Shown: positions 31,823 to 45,040 of the stretch, one piece after another
How positions within the stretch are numbered: position 1 is the first letter of the stretch
How the letters are laid out: the number at the start of each line of letters is the position of its first letter
From: Holothuria scabra
Taxonomy: Eukaryota; Echinodermata; Holothuroidea; Aspidochirotida; Holothuriidae
Assembly: GCA_037179385.1 (NCBI GenBank)
Contig: CM074181.1
Location: 53,193,486 to 53,257,485, forward strand
Reading direction: 5' to 3'
Length of the DNA: 64,000 bases
Notes under the pieces: model-generated
What the model saw: only the letters and a program-made list of their open reading frames with translations
Databases searched by the model: none
Told to the model about the DNA's origin: nothing
Made by a program: the position numbers and the translations under genes

Positions 31823-32395
31823 GTCAAGCATGTGTTTATTGCTGTTCACTCAGTGTGAATCGAATGAAGGTATAGTTCGCCTGAGGGCACAGATCACCGA
31901 ACCATACACCGCCTTCGATCTATCTGGGTGTCTTTATTGCATTTTAAGGAGAAACATCATGGCATTTACAAACACAAAAATCACCTAGTCTTTCGGCCTC
32001 CATTTTTCTTAATGAAGTCCTTTATATCTTAGCCTGGAATGACAATTCATACTAAGCACTAAAGTCACATATTTGAATGGAATACTGTAGGATAACTTTG
32101 CACATAAGTTATGAAATCGAACACCCTTATCTGGAATACGTACAAATCTTTAAGTGAGTGGCTGACTCTTCAGTCTTCACTCCTGACAGCATATTGGATC
32201 ACCTCAAACAGTTCCAATTCTCCGAGCCTATTTACTTAAGCCCCTTCCACAACTGTCTAAAGCTTCATCCTCGTCCAGACACAATTTATTATTGCTTCAA
32301 GGTGAGTATACAAGACCCCAATGCGTAATCAAAACAATCTCATTATGTGTACATTACGGACTTCCTATACTTTGACAGAGGATAATTCACATTAG
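31823..32395. other. No gene seen
   Basis: Nothing recognised between the MITE and the SINE. Confidence 0.5.
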
Positions 32396-32643
32396 ACCGC
32401 GTGTTTGGTCTAACGGTAAGCATCCACCTCTGAGGCGGAAGGTCCGGGTTCTATTCCCAGGTCGAGTCGAACCACAAGACTTTAAAAAAAGAACCTACCG
32501 CCGTTGTGCGTGATGCTCCGCGTAGACAATGGAGTAGTGAAAACAGACCAGTGAGCCACAACTGGAAAAAAGGCCGTGGCCGGCTCGACTTGAACCATTG
32601 GATTGGAAACTGGGCGGATAAAATCCATCTAATTAAATTAACT
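32396..32643 (+). mobile_element. Full-length tRNA-derived SINE
   Basis: The head carries a plausible RNA polymerase III box A (TTGGTCTAACGGTAAGC) and box B (GGGTTCTATTCCC) at tRNA-like spacing. The body (CCGTTGTGYGTGATGCTCCGC, CCACAACTGGAAAAAAGGCC, GGCTCGACTTGAACC) and a CTAA-type tail follow. Body fragments occur at 10297-10430, 11182-11310, 60497-60675 and 63245-63304. The tRNA part is too degenerate to call a tRNA gene. Confidence 0.85.
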
Positions 32644-34009
32644 GCACGTTAGATTGTCGCTACCGTACGTTTGAGTACAGGCGTAGCAAAATGACTGTCT
32701 GCTATGGTTTTGCGTGCGAAAGTTTGTACTTGCTCAGGTAGTTCAAATCAACAGATTTTGCAGGAAACTTGAAATATTTTCGAAATAATGCAAGGTTATG
32801 TCAAAATCATGACAGTTATGCAGGAATATGATATTGTTTCTAATTCAAACTAAACTTTTGTTTAAAATATTACAGAGTTGCCGTCAAATCATGCAAATTA
32901 CAGTTTCACGGCGCCATCTTGATGGGCCTTTTTGTCCCAGTCAGTCGGTGTCAACAATCTACGGATAGAACGTGGGCATTACATGCTCTGTCCATGTATA
33001 TAGGGAGTCCGTGGTGTACATGCTTATCTTCTCTGAGCCATAGTACTATGTATTTTTTTGCTTGCTGTCAATTAAAGAACTGTGCCAATTGAGTATTTCT
33101 GTATAGCAGAGGGACAGAATGCACGCAAGAAATCGGAACACAGTCTAAATTCCCCCAACCTGGACGTAAATTTGTGGCTAGAACTCACGATCTATTGTAA
33201 TTCCCTGCTCGTAGCCAAGTTTGCAGTTAAGTCAAGAAATGATTCAGTTTGTGGATTCTACTGTAATCACAAATGTTACTGAATATTGTCTGTCAGGTTC
33301 AGAAATGAACGTAAAGAAGACTTGTGATGGTGTAACCGAGTACCAAGTTTAACAGAGCATCTTTTGAAGTGAATATTGCACGAAAATGCAGTTGATAAAG
33401 TAAATGAAAAAGTTTTAAATCTTCCTTTCGCTTTAATTGAAAGCCTTTTTCATTTGCTTGTCTACGCAGGGAACTAGTACATGAAAAATTATTGTTAAAC
33501 ATCTTTGTATGAAGGGTGCTGTAATTAATTATGGCAAAGTGCGTTCTTAGCCACAGCAAGTTTGAAGCGAACCAATGATAAAAAATTCAGGCTTATTAAA
33601 CACTGTCCTTTCGAAACTGTTTAAATTGTTTTCGGTCAGAAATATTTTCGTGTAGTCCGTATTAAGTACCGAACAGCTTAATAATAGTGTCGACCAGGCT
33701 CATTTCAGTTAAGGTCTGAAACCATTTTGGTATTCTTGTATATTCTTCTTTATATACTTAACTTACTTGGAAATGTAGTCAGTCTATTAAATTTAATCTT
33801 CCGGGGATTTATGTAAAGCGGGGCAAATCTGAGACAGGTCGATAATTAGAAACCTTGTTTTTGGCATTTCCCTTCTTCATCAAAACCTCAGAAAAGTTTT
33901 CAAGAAAGTGAGGAGACTCAAATAAGGAAAATTGAACTTGTTGATCCCGTTTGCTTTAGTCGAAAGGTCGACCGGATGCGTGTCCTTCCAAGAGGTACAG
34001 TGTCTCCTA
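32644..34009. other. No gene seen
   Basis: Short open frames only, no recognisable domains or RNAs. Confidence 0.5.
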
Positions 34010-35229
34010 CACTCTTAAAAAAAAATGGGCAAATTTTGCCCAACTTTTTGACCAACACTGGGCATCTATTCAACAACCTAAACAGTTGGGCAAAACCTTA
34101 ACCAACCAAATTTGGTAAAGTTTGAACCCAACTGTTGGGCAGGATATTACCCAACTGTTTGGTAAATTAGCATTTTAAAAAATACCCACTTGTTGGGCAC
34201 TTCTTTTATTAAGCTGTTGGGCAAATGCATTAACCAAATGTTGGTTATATGTTAATCATCTTTTCCTTAAACGTTGGTGCTTTCTTTACATGTTAGGTTG
34301 TAGGTTATAGCAGGGAGCTGCCACTGCAGCTCCCTGGTTATGGCAACCCATCGGTCCCCGTTAAAAAACCCTGGCTTAATAACCTATTTGGTTTGTCACT
34401 GAGTTTCTTATAGGTACGTCCAAAACTATCACTGTAAAATGATGTGTGTTATAATGATGTGATGAAGTCTTGTAGTTTCATCAATGCATAAATGTGAACA
34501 CAAGGGCAGCATGAGAATTAGCTGGTCCGTAGCTCTCATACACTGTTATCATGGTTATGAGACAGGGTTCTTGTTATGCCGAAATGTTTCAAATAATAGT
34601 ATATAAATGCTCATTCGGACGTGAAAGAGAATATCCCAGATCCTGACCTCTCATTGGACAGCAGTTTTGCGCCAAATACGAATCATGGAATCTCATACAA
34701 ATGTGTTCTAGTTCGTAGTACTGTTTAAAGAATTTTATGGAAATAGAGATCGATTTCATGGTCTAAAGTAATGTACGAGTTTAGCTGTTTGGCCAATATA
34801 AAAGATGCCAAAGAGAATTTTCAGATCATGGTACCATGGTCTGATTATGAGAAGAATTGTGAAACAAATCGGGTCAAGTGCACTGTTGTTTGGTGACAAC
34901 ACTGCAACCAACAATGTACCCAACAAATTGGCAAAAAGTTACCCAACAAGTGGGTAAAGGGAAAATATGCTCAACTGTAGAATAAAATCTTATCGTCATT
35001 TTGACCAGTCAGTTGGGTACAGCAGTATACGCGTGCATGGAAGGGGAAATTTAACCATTATGTGAGCAAAGATTTACCAACACTTAAGCAATTACTTTTA
35101 CTCAACAAAAACTTTGCCCAGCGTTTAAACATTGCACTAATTAGCCCCAAAGTTGGGCAAAGTTTAACCAACACATTTCATAAACTTCTTTAACCAACGG
35201 ATATTTTACCCAACGTTTTAAGGATGTAC
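34010..35229. mobile_element. 1.2-kb MITE with iterated TTGGGCAAA motif
   Basis: The left end CACTCTTAAAAAAAAATGGG resembles the complement of the right end (ACATCCTTAAAACGTTGGGT). Both flanks are packed with TTGGGCAAA, ACCAAC and the palindrome CCCAACTGTTGGG. The middle has a short hairpin, GGGAGCTGCCACTGCAGCTCCC. No open frame and no clear target duplication. Confidence 0.65.
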
Positions 35230-38200
35230 TTAAATTATAGGGAGTAGAAACTGTATCTTGAGTAAAAAGTACCTAAGAATTCGTAGCAAAAGTATCGTTG
35301 AAGTTTACAAATGGAAGGCAAGTCTCTAAAAAGTGATTTTTTAACAAATTTTTCGAATTATTGGTGTACAAATGTCAGCCACCATGTAGGAAACAAGGCA
35401 ATATTGACTTCGCCCTCATATCCAATAATGTCACAACCACTAACTGACCCAAATGCATGCACTGTGTTTCTGTTACGTAACTGCTGTCGAAAGGCCGACC
35501 TATGTATGACCTTTTAGAAGGTACAATTTCTTCCCCTTAAATAGAAGGGTGTTAAAATCTGTATCTTGGCTAAACTGACCTCACAATTCTTAGCGGAAGT
35601 ATCGTACAAGTTTACCATGGCGGAAGAGTAGTTAAATTATAATTTTAAACACAATATTTGACAAAGTACTGATGTATAAATGTCAGCCACTATGTAAAAA
35701 CATGACAATACTTGACTATGCCCTGCTACTACGTAATGTAAAACCACTAAGAAACACAAAGCTATGTATAGTATGCAACATTTTACAGAAGGTACACATA
35801 TTTCTGACGGCCCAGGTGAACGTATTTTCGCGGCGAAATTTAACGTTCATGAAACCAAATATTATAGAAATACCCAATGAAAGTATCAAACTTTTTGAAA
35901 AAGGAACAAACAACCAAAAATTGCATTATATTTTTGTTTAATTTAGTGTCCAACAATACCATTCACACAGTTGTCCCTCTTAACAATGATCCAACAATCT
36001 CTTACGTCCAAAATGAAGACAAGCGTTAGCTTCGTACTATGCATCTGAAAATAATGAAAAACAAACACATAACTCTCCTTAGTTAAGCTTATAAACCATA
36101 GCTTATGACAACACTAAAATTCACGATCCTACACTAGTTTTGTAAAGGTTATGTCTGCATGACTCAATAGGTATTTCTTTTCGGGAAACCAAAAAGAGAA
36201 ATGGGTTTGGCTACTTAAAGTTTATCTGCAACCGTCCTGGTGCCAAAAGACAAATTGAATAAACTAGGCCCCAAAATGAGGGTATATATGGACTTTCTGT
36301 ACTATATTTGGTCTAAGGATTAACGGCACACGCTGCTTTTGCGGGGATCTGTAAAATTAGTTGCAATCATTTTGACCTCATCTTCAGAAGGAAGAAATGA
36401 AAAGAAAACTTGAATAAGCATCACCAAGTTAATCATTGGAAGTTTAGCAGAACCAATTTTGGCAGACAACTGACTTGAGGGCCCAAAGTAACGAAATAAT
36501 CATTTAAGTCATAGCCAATTTCGTGTTTGCCCTTGACATAACTATCTCCTCTTGCAAAAATGTTAATTTTTGTAAATTTGTACAATTATTGTTATTTAGA
36601 AGCTCGTTCACAATTTTTTAAGTCCCCTTCAACGCCATTCCTATTCTCATGAACTTCATCAATATAAAAGTCCTTCTTGTAATGCGAATGGCATGATTTG
36701 GTCTATTTCGAAACTTGATTACGTAAGGTTATACTCAGCAGATGGGTTCCTCTTAAATTGTCTATAAAGTTTATTCTTTCTGATCATGGGGAGAAATATC
36801 CCTGACGTGATCCATGGCGAACTTTTCTTTTTGTTGTTACCTTTGACACGTCTCATAGGAAAACATAGATCACGAACATCTATGAAAATATAAAAAAAAA
36901 AACAATATACACATCGTTTCCTTCTTATGGCACCTAACACTTTTAAGAAGTGTTAAGAAATATCTGAAAATGATCACTTTTGTCGGAAGTTCGATGATTG
37001 TTTTCTAGCCACAATAAGATTAGGTAGAATTATGAAATTTAAATTTGAATTATTATTATTTATGGTGCATCCAAACTGGACACGCCTATAAAAGTATAAG
37101 ATCGTAATATGGCGATAAAGTGCTGAAGCCAATGTGATTATGAATAAAACCGCATTACACATACTACTAGGCAGAACTTTCGAACTCTGTATAGATTTTT
37201 GTAAATGAATTGAAAGAAAGACATGTGATACAAGTGACTCTTACATATGAGAGGGTCCAGTAAAAAGGCAGAGGAGAAAAATTGCTTACTCCGAATGAAT
37301 ATTTGGTCCTGCGGTGTGCTATCGGTCTGGGGGTGGGTGTAAACCTCAAACCCTCCCATGTCCATAACCGATGAGTTCATGATTAATCAAATGGAATTTC
37401 ACGACCTACAACAAATAACCTATCGAACATGCTGCTTAGGTAACTTCTTTATAACTCGTGCTCCGATTACGACGAGATCGACGATGATGAATGGTGATTA
37501 ATGTTGTGTTTATATCATGGCAAAACGTGCGTAAGGCGTGACTCTTCAAAATGGTTCAACACCTATGAACATGTCAGACAACAAATTCCATTGGTCGAAG
37601 AGAGGGATTTTTAGGGCTAAAATGACCCATTTTGCTCGGTTTTTCCCGTTAATGTGCACATTGCCCAGATGGCTCGAATTTGAGTATAATATTTCAATAA
37701 GAAAACATTTTGTGGCAAAACAGGGACCCCTGAGGTGGTTCACAAAACAAGCGAATGGTCTGATATGCCCCACGATCTAAAACGGTACTTAAACCACGCC
37801 TGCATTGTATGGATTTACAACAAGAAATTCTGAAGCATTTCATCATTCACTTCATTACGAAAGTTTACAACTTGCCACACTTATTAAGACATTTTAACAT
37901 ACTATTAAATTATAGTTAGCGGTTTTCAGACAATTCTTGCAATTAGCGAGTGTGCAAGATTACGGTACTGATTCTCGATCAGTAGCGTAACTAGGGTTTC
38001 AGAATTGAGGGGGTGGGGAGAAAAATAACGGATATCTATTGACAGCATATAATCAATGTTCCGACACTTGTCAAAGGGGCTTCGCTTGAAAAGTCACCCG
38101 TCTGTGTGGCCGTGACGGTTTGCTTAAAAAATGACGAACAATTGGGAGCGCTGAGCGCTCCCCAAAATTCAGGGGTCTATTGAAGAAACATTGAAATTAC

Positions 38201-38672
38201 TTGATTCATGAATTCGATTCATTTACTGAATGCAGAACTAGAAAGTTTGGGTTTTACGGAAAAACGTTCCCCCTTCTCGTCCCAGCCATTTAAATCACCT
38301 CTACTAAGTTTTTTCTAACCCTCGTCAAACCTTTCTTGAGTCCTTCCTTGTCCAGACGGACCCGTACCCTATTTCATTTCTCACATCCTGAGCTGGCATT
38401 GCATGAGTGCAAGGTCACCGTAATCAGAACGCTTCCCCTGCTCGTTTTGTAATGTGAGCTGGTAAGTTGCACCTTTTGGCTTTGTGCAAAAGCCAAAACT
38501 AATGCAAATGTGGGTAAGTCCCAGCCTAGACCCAAGTTAAATTTGGAGGTAAAACTCAATCGGTGCATCCTTTTATGGCTAATGCAAAAGCTTCTTGTTT
38601 TCCAATATGATACATGTATTGAAAAAAATCATAGAGCATTACCACTTCCTTTTAATATATCTTCTTTTGTAT
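35230..38672. other. No gene; repeats and a LINE fragment
   Basis: Holds a short repeat shared with 28225-28340 (at about 36105-36200), a LINE fragment at about 36719-36905, and at about 37981-38175 a terminus-like phrase CAGTAGCGTAACTAGGGTTT followed by the palindrome GGGAGCGCTGAGCGCTCCC, typical of short DNA-transposon remnants. Confidence 0.45.
36719..36905 (-). mobile_element. LINE fragment (between EN and RT)
   Basis: The minus strand encodes VRDLCFP then RRVKGNNKKKSSPWITSGI, RKNKLYRQFKRNPS, which matches the linker segment of the LINE at 42601 (RVKGKSKKKRSPWITSGI). A small relic. Confidence 0.8.
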
Positions 38673-39100
38673 TTTGTGGAATGCACTAAAAGTGTTATAT
38701 TTCTTTGTTATGACTATGACACCGTACTATTTTATGAGCAGATGAGAGCATGCGTCACTTAGATACGCAAATATTTTGTTTTTAAAGGACTGAAAGGTTG
38801 TCATGTTCACTACGCATATCTTCGCTTTAAATATTGACATAAGACGGACATAAATCTTCACACGGTTTAATAACGCTTGGATCACGTAGCTCACACATAT
38901 AGAATGGTCTCACGTACCCCACGCTCGAGGTTACGCCGTGTTACGTGAGAACGCGGGTTAACGCAGGGTCGATGTTTAAATTTCGATCCACCTCCGAACG
39001 TAGGGTTCTGCGGTTTCAAACACTGTATCGTGGTTGTGGTATTCAATCAAGCTAACAAGTGCTTATGGCGCTGATGACAGGTATTTTGTAACATTTTACA
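38673..39100 (+). repeat. 425-bp block duplicated at 53297-53718
   Basis: Nearly identical along its whole length to the centre of the inverted repeat at 53 kb, from TGGAATGCACTAAAAGTG to GATGACAGGTATTTTGTAAC, with sharp edges on both sides. Non-coding; contains CTCACGTACCCC and GTTACGTGAGAACGCGGG as partly complementary phrases. Confidence 0.9.
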
Positions 39101-40421
39101 CTGAATTGAACAGTTTTATCTGAATCCATCTCTAAGTATGAAGTATTCGAGTAAGTATCAAGTATAGTGGGTCGACGTTGTGACAACAGGAATTTGCCTT
39201 AACGATAACACAAGTAAACTGGAATTTCAATTTCGTTCCTTGTGGAGAATATCAAATATCCCCAGTACCTCTCATTCATATTTTCCAGTTTGTTGCGACA
39301 ATTTATGCTTAAGGCATTCTAAAAATATTCAGCATCGTTCCCCTTATGATTACAACGCCTTTCAGGAAAACGTTCATTCTCACAAAAAAACTTCCCTGCT
39401 GCTTCATTAGATTTCCTTGCTGTCATGTCTTTCATCTTGGGTCGACGTTTAAAGTTATACAACCACGTTTATCTTAACAAAACTTTTGTCACAATCGTTG
39501 CCCACTTTTGTCACAACTACCACGATACAACAATTTGACAAGAGATTGTGAAAATAAGTGGGCGAATGTCGTGAGAAAAGTGTTTGGATGTGTAAAAGTT
39601 GTGTTGTGACAAATTGGTTGTCACATCTCTCTTCTTTGTTTGACAAGAATGCAAAAATGCATCGATGATGTTCTATTCCAAATAATGCCATATGCCATAA
39701 TGCCATATCTTCTCAGCCAAATAACAACAATAGGCACAATCCTTACACCATATACATGTACACTAATGTACACAAACCAAATATGAAATCCATCCTAGTT
39801 GCATACTTATCAAGATATCGAGTTAATATGGTCAAGGTTTGCCCTCGGGTAATTCTCTATATGAAATTTCACCTCCCTTAAAAAGTATAGGGACAATCGT
39901 TTCACCATATTCCATTGCAAACACCAATTCCCTTTGAAATATTGTATCATATTAACAAGGTCTCCAGTGTTTGACTTTGAGGGACCTCGGATATGGCTTG
40001 AGGAGCGAGTTATCGTAGGGCACTTGGTATGTATGGGGCGAGTTGGCATGAGGTGATTTGGTATGTAAAGGGACGAGATGAAAAGGGGCACTTAGGCTTG
40101 TATGGAGGCATGGATTGATTCGGGGTAGGTATGGGGCACAAGATGACATGAAGCTATTTGGTATTTATGGGGGTGGGGTGAGTTGGTATGCGGACTGCCA
40201 AGGTTTCCCTCTGTCTGACATTCCTTTCTAGAGATTTCGTGTTAACGAGTTAGTTGTATTAAATATGACCTTTTAACTCGACCAAAACAATAGGGTTCTT
40301 TCTCTTAATGTGGGGCATCTATGTACCAAGTTTGAAAACTCAGAGACATTCCTATCTGAGATATCGTGTGAACAAGCAAAGTGTCACAAACACACACACA
40401 GAGTGTGTGTGGACCTGTAAT
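39101..40421. other. No gene seen
   Basis: A weak stem can form between TTGCCCACTTTTGTCACAA (about 39501) and TTGTGAAAATAAGTGGGCGAA (about 39547). About 39,980-40,190 is a G-rich degenerate repeat of GGTATGTATGGGGCGAG-like words. Confidence 0.45.
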
Positions 40422-40924
40422 GGGCGCCTATTGGGGACACACACCATTCCTTGAGACGTGAACTGGGGACATGATGGAAATCGGGGATATCCCCGATTTT
40501 AGTATTACTTCAAATGCGCCTTTGGGAGTCAAAGTACTACGCCCTCTGTTTATCATACAGTTTCAAGCAAATTCCACAGTTCACCATTCTCACCGCACGT
40601 TCGTGTGTAAAATCTGTGTAATTTAAGCTTTGATTGAATGCCATACACTCTCTTGTGAAATTATCCCCGGTTTCTGTGTGTGGAAACCACACCCCCTTTT
40701 CACACACGACCATGCGCTGAGCAGGTGTACTGGGGATATTTCAATGGAGAATAACTATCCTCTGTTCCCTAACTTTTGCAGTGTGTAAAATATGATCCCC
40801 ATTTCCATAGCTGGCGGTTCAAGTAGATAGAAACATAAACTGAGTTATTTCAACTTGAACACGGGATATCTACAGTTATGGCGTAGCCTTTATAATTCCA
40901 ATCCAGTATCCCCAATAGGCGCCC
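40422..40924. mobile_element. 503-bp MITE, TIR GGGCGCCTATTGGGGA
   Basis: The perfect 16-bp inverted ends are GGGCGCCTATTGGGGA and TCCCCAATAGGCGCCC. Inside are further inverted words such as TCGGGGATATCCCCGA. No open frame; I could not define a target duplication. Confidence 0.8.
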
Positions 40925-42600
40925 TGAACGGGTATACACACACACGCACACACATACATACACACACGCACGCCATCATGATTCATTGGCTTCTCTTAAC
41001 ATCGAAACCAAACTTGAAAATCTCCATTGATCTTTCATACATGCAATTAACCGAAATTTGAGCTCAATGAGATTTTGCAAGATGATCTCATTTCATTAAA
41101 CCAAAGTACAAAATATTCTATGGGAACTAAACGCGGTCTACCTTTTCGTGGTAAAAAAAAAAACACGGAAGATGGATATTATCAATTAAGCTATTAACTT
41201 CATAATTTCGGGCAGTTACATTAGGTATAAATGATAAAGAAAGTATAAAACAACAACCATTGTTTTCGAAATGCTTCTGTGGTAGTCTCTCTTGCTTTAA
41301 GGTCCAATTAAGTATGGTCAGAATGGAAGCCGTGTTTTTCATTGACTTGGTCCTTTAACAAAGGATCCAGCTCTTTTGATCGCCCATCAGGAAATGAGAA
41401 GTCAGGAGGCTACATGTGGCCCATGGTGCAGGTATTCCCTCTATCATCAACTTTGCGTCGACCGTTTAGTCTTCTTAACCAGCTTTAAAATTTTACGTAA
41501 AACTGTGTTGGTGAAGTGCTTTAACTAACTTTCGTTTTCATCAATCATCTCACCAATCGTCTCGGACTGGCCTGGTGATCCTGCACGTACAGTCCTGTCC
41601 GATGTGAGACGCACACACTACAGGGTTAGAACCTAACGAATGCTATGTTTGCTCCAAGATTTCGAAATGAATAAGGACATCCCCTGTTTATAGAATAAGT
41701 TGGCAGAATTTGGAATCGTGCTCCTTTGAAAACATGCACAAGCCACTGTTGTGAGGTATGCCTACAACGAGATTTACCCGAACTTCTTCTCCATGCACTG
41801 GCAGAAATACTTTACTTCGCCTCATGCATCTGCGTCCCATGCAGTCTTTGAATCATGACGCAACCTTCACCGCACGCTGTGTTTTTCCTGTGTTATTAGC
41901 TTACAGTAGTAAACTTAATGTCGCCGTAACCCCAATTTGGAAACCTGTGACGTCATGAAACAATAAAATACATGAAGAAAATGCGGATTTTCTCTTTACA
42001 CTTTCTGATAATATCATTACGACACTTTGTATATAGGGCCAGAGTTCTGCTTATTTGCAATAATATGCACACACTATGCTATCCCAGAAACAACTGTTTA
42101 AAGTTCAAGAAAAGTCGATCAGTTAAATATGTGACAAAAAGGAAAAATAACAACCCAGAGAGCTACCAAAACCAACTTAAAACGCACTTACAGCAGCCTG
42201 GTCACAGTGCGGACTGTCTTTTATCATAACCAGCACTAGTTTCAACTGTGTTTCAGTGTTTCTTCTTCATTTCAGTGTTTCTTCTTCATAAGGGACTCCA
42301 GCGACCTAGAGAACTGTGACTAAAAAATGGCAATCATCGTTCACACCATATTACTTTAAGCCATTGCGAGGAACATATCGACAGAGAGGATTTTTCGGAA
42401 GACCGCATACGCACTGCTATGACGTAATCTGTATAATAATATAGCTGCAAGGTCCCGACAGCTGCATTGCTAATGTTTGCTATAATACTTATAGCTTCAT
42501 CGTATAAGTCTGCTTTCCCTTGTGTACCTAGTTATGCCTACCATTTGTTTACAAGAAAACGAGTGATTTCCTTTTTTATCGCCAGCTTTATTTTAAGCTT
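40925..42600. other. No gene seen
   Basis: CA-rich microsatellite at about 40935-40972. A 22-bp tandem pair (TTCAGTGTTTCTTCTTCAT) at about 42250-42290. Otherwise unrecognised. Confidence 0.5.
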
Positions 42601-44059
42601 GTGACGTTCTTCCTCTTCTTTTTTTTTTTCTTTTCTCCTGTGGGTTATCTGTTCACCTGTTTTTTTGCAATGCCGCACAGAGCCTGCACCCTTGATTTTG
42701 ATATTGGAAATACAGACACATGTTGTTATTATGATGTAGATAAATTTAATATGTTGTCGAATGAAGGCTTTAATATATTTCACATGAAGAGCAGAAGTCT
42801 GAATAAGAACTTTGGCTCAATTGTTGACTATCTCTCTATCATTAAGCATAATTTTTCTGTAATTGCATTTTCTGAAACGTGTCTGAAAGATAATGTATCA
42901 CCCTTAATTAATATTAATAACTATAACCTTATTGAATATCATCGTACTCACAGGAAAGGAGGGGGTGTTTGCTTGTTTGTCCGAAATGATCTTACCTATG
43001 TAGAACGTGTAGACCTTGGTTCAGTTGACGATATTGTCAAAAGTCTTTTTGTTGAATTGACTGCCCCATATTGTAACGTCAATGTTGTCATTGGTGTTAT
43101 TTATCGGCCACCAAATGGAAGTATTTCACAATTCTGTTATTATTTGTATGGCACTTTGTATAAAATCTCTATAGAGAAAAAATACTTCTACATTCTTGGA
43201 GATTTCAATATAGATACTTTAAATAAAGACTCATCAAATTTTTTACACACTTTATATACCTGTGGATTTTCTCCAGTTATAACTATACCTACCCGGGTAT
43301 CAAATAGTTCAGCTACATTTATTGATAATATATTGAGTAATACCTCGTTTATTGCTAATGCCAGTCATAATTTAAGAGCTAAGGTATTAGTGACTGATAT
43401 AAGTGATCACTTTCCGATATTTCTTAATACTTCTTTCAAGTGCAAAATTCCCGAGGGTAATCGTGATGTACATATTCAAAGTTTTTCAGAAAATAATATT
43501 CGCTTGTTTTTTTCACGCATTTCTTCCGTAAATTGGCAACATGTACTAAGTAAGAATGATACAAATACGGCGTTTGATAGTTTTTATGATATGTTCAGAG
43601 ATATTCATGATGAATGTTTTCCTTTGATACGTGTTAAAGGTAAAAGCAAAAAGAAAAGGTCGCCATGGATCACTTCAGGGATTATTTCTTCCATAAAGAG
43701 AAAGGATAAACTTTACAGGCAATTTTTAAGAAACCCATCTATTAAAAATAAATTTATTTTTACTAAATTTCGAAATAAACTTAATCATGCCATTCGTATT
43801 GCAAAGACGAACTTTTATTTTGATAAATTTCAGGAGAATAGGAATGACATGAAGGGGACTTGGAAAATTGTGAACGAGCTTTTAAATGATAATAATAAAG
43901 CAAATTTACCTGAAACCTTTAAAATTGGCGACAATACTGTTACTAATAAACACGAAATCGCCAACAGCTTTAATGATCATTTCGTAAACTTGGGCCCTTC
44001 TTTATCGGCAAAAATTCACTCTGTTACACTTCCTGATAATTACCTTTGTGATCCAAACC
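42601..44059 (+). pseudogene. LINE endonuclease and linker frame
   Basis: Open from about 42601 until the insertion at 44060. The endonuclease-like part starts near FNIFHMKSRSLN and includes the metal/catalytic-region motifs SETCLK, YRPP, GDFNID and SDHFPIF. Target nicking is the family role. The frame ends artificially inside the inserted element. Confidence 0.85.
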
Positions 44060-45029
44060 ATAGGCGTAGATCCCGTGGGGATGGGGGGATATATCCCCCC
44101 CCCCAATATTTGACTAGGGGGGATGGTCAATGTAATCATCCCCCCAATGTTCAGTCTACAGATACGTGTTTTTTTTACTGACAAGTAAGCTACATTTATT
44201 CTCCCCTCATGATTAACATGACTCACGTTGTTCACCTACGTGTGCAATATGATGCTGTCTATGTAGGCTACGTTACATCAGAAGGTTTCCAAACTTTTTA
44301 CATCATTTTCAAAACGTTTCGAGCCATGAAAGTAAGTGAACATAATTTAAGTTTCTGTCATTTAAGCTGTGTAGTCACTAGGCTCCATCTTCGCTGAAAT
44401 ACTCCAGACCGGTCCCACATAATTCGTTTAACCTTGGCGGGCTTCTGCCGGAGACGTACCTGCCCGACGGAGAAGAATTACACTGTGCAGGCTAGTTGTT
44501 TTAGCTGCAATCGTCACACCTGCGCCCAAGGTTACCAAGAGAAGCGACCGATAATTTGGGAACTATATCCTCTCATTCTGTTAGGTTGCACAAAAATTCC
44601 AGCTTAAGTTTTATGTATTCATATGTATGTCCTTTGCATTATTTTCATGAATAAAGTTGAAAATTTTCTGTTTATCTCCAGCCAACTTGCAAGTCATGTA
44701 ATGGTCTTCGAACTCAAATTTTTGTTATCGGGGATAACCCTGAGTTGATACTGCCTTTTAAAACTTAACTGTACATCGTTTCTCTAGAAATGTTCAATTT
44801 CAGTCCTCCAGTGCAACTTGATAAAGAGTTTTGTGCTCAAAAGAGCCTTTCCTAAGCGTATAAACATGTCAATACCCTACAACATTGTCTCTGTATTTTA
44901 CCCCTTAGACCCACTAGGGGCCCTAAGGCGGGCCCCTGGACCCCACCCTTTAGGGGCTTGCCGTGCAAGCTTCACGTGCACACATCATCCCCCCCCCCCC
45001 CCCGATGTTGAAAATAAAATCTACGCCCC
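44060..45029. mobile_element. 970-bp insertion in LINE with 11-bp target duplication
   Basis: TGATCCAAACC occurs at 44049-44059 and again at 45030-45040. The inserted block starts ATAGGCGTAGATCCCG and ends AAAATCTACGCCCC, giving short inverted ends around GGCGTAGAT. Next to each end are G- or C-runs. An 11-bp duplication with short TIRs would fit a Mutator-like element, though a SINE-like origin cannot be excluded. No open frame. Confidence 0.85.
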
Positions 45030-45040
45030 TGATCCAAACC

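Noticed and set aside
32396..32470. tRNA gene
   Set aside because: Pol III boxes are present, but the arms do not pair well and a SINE body and CTAA tail follow, so it is a SINE head.
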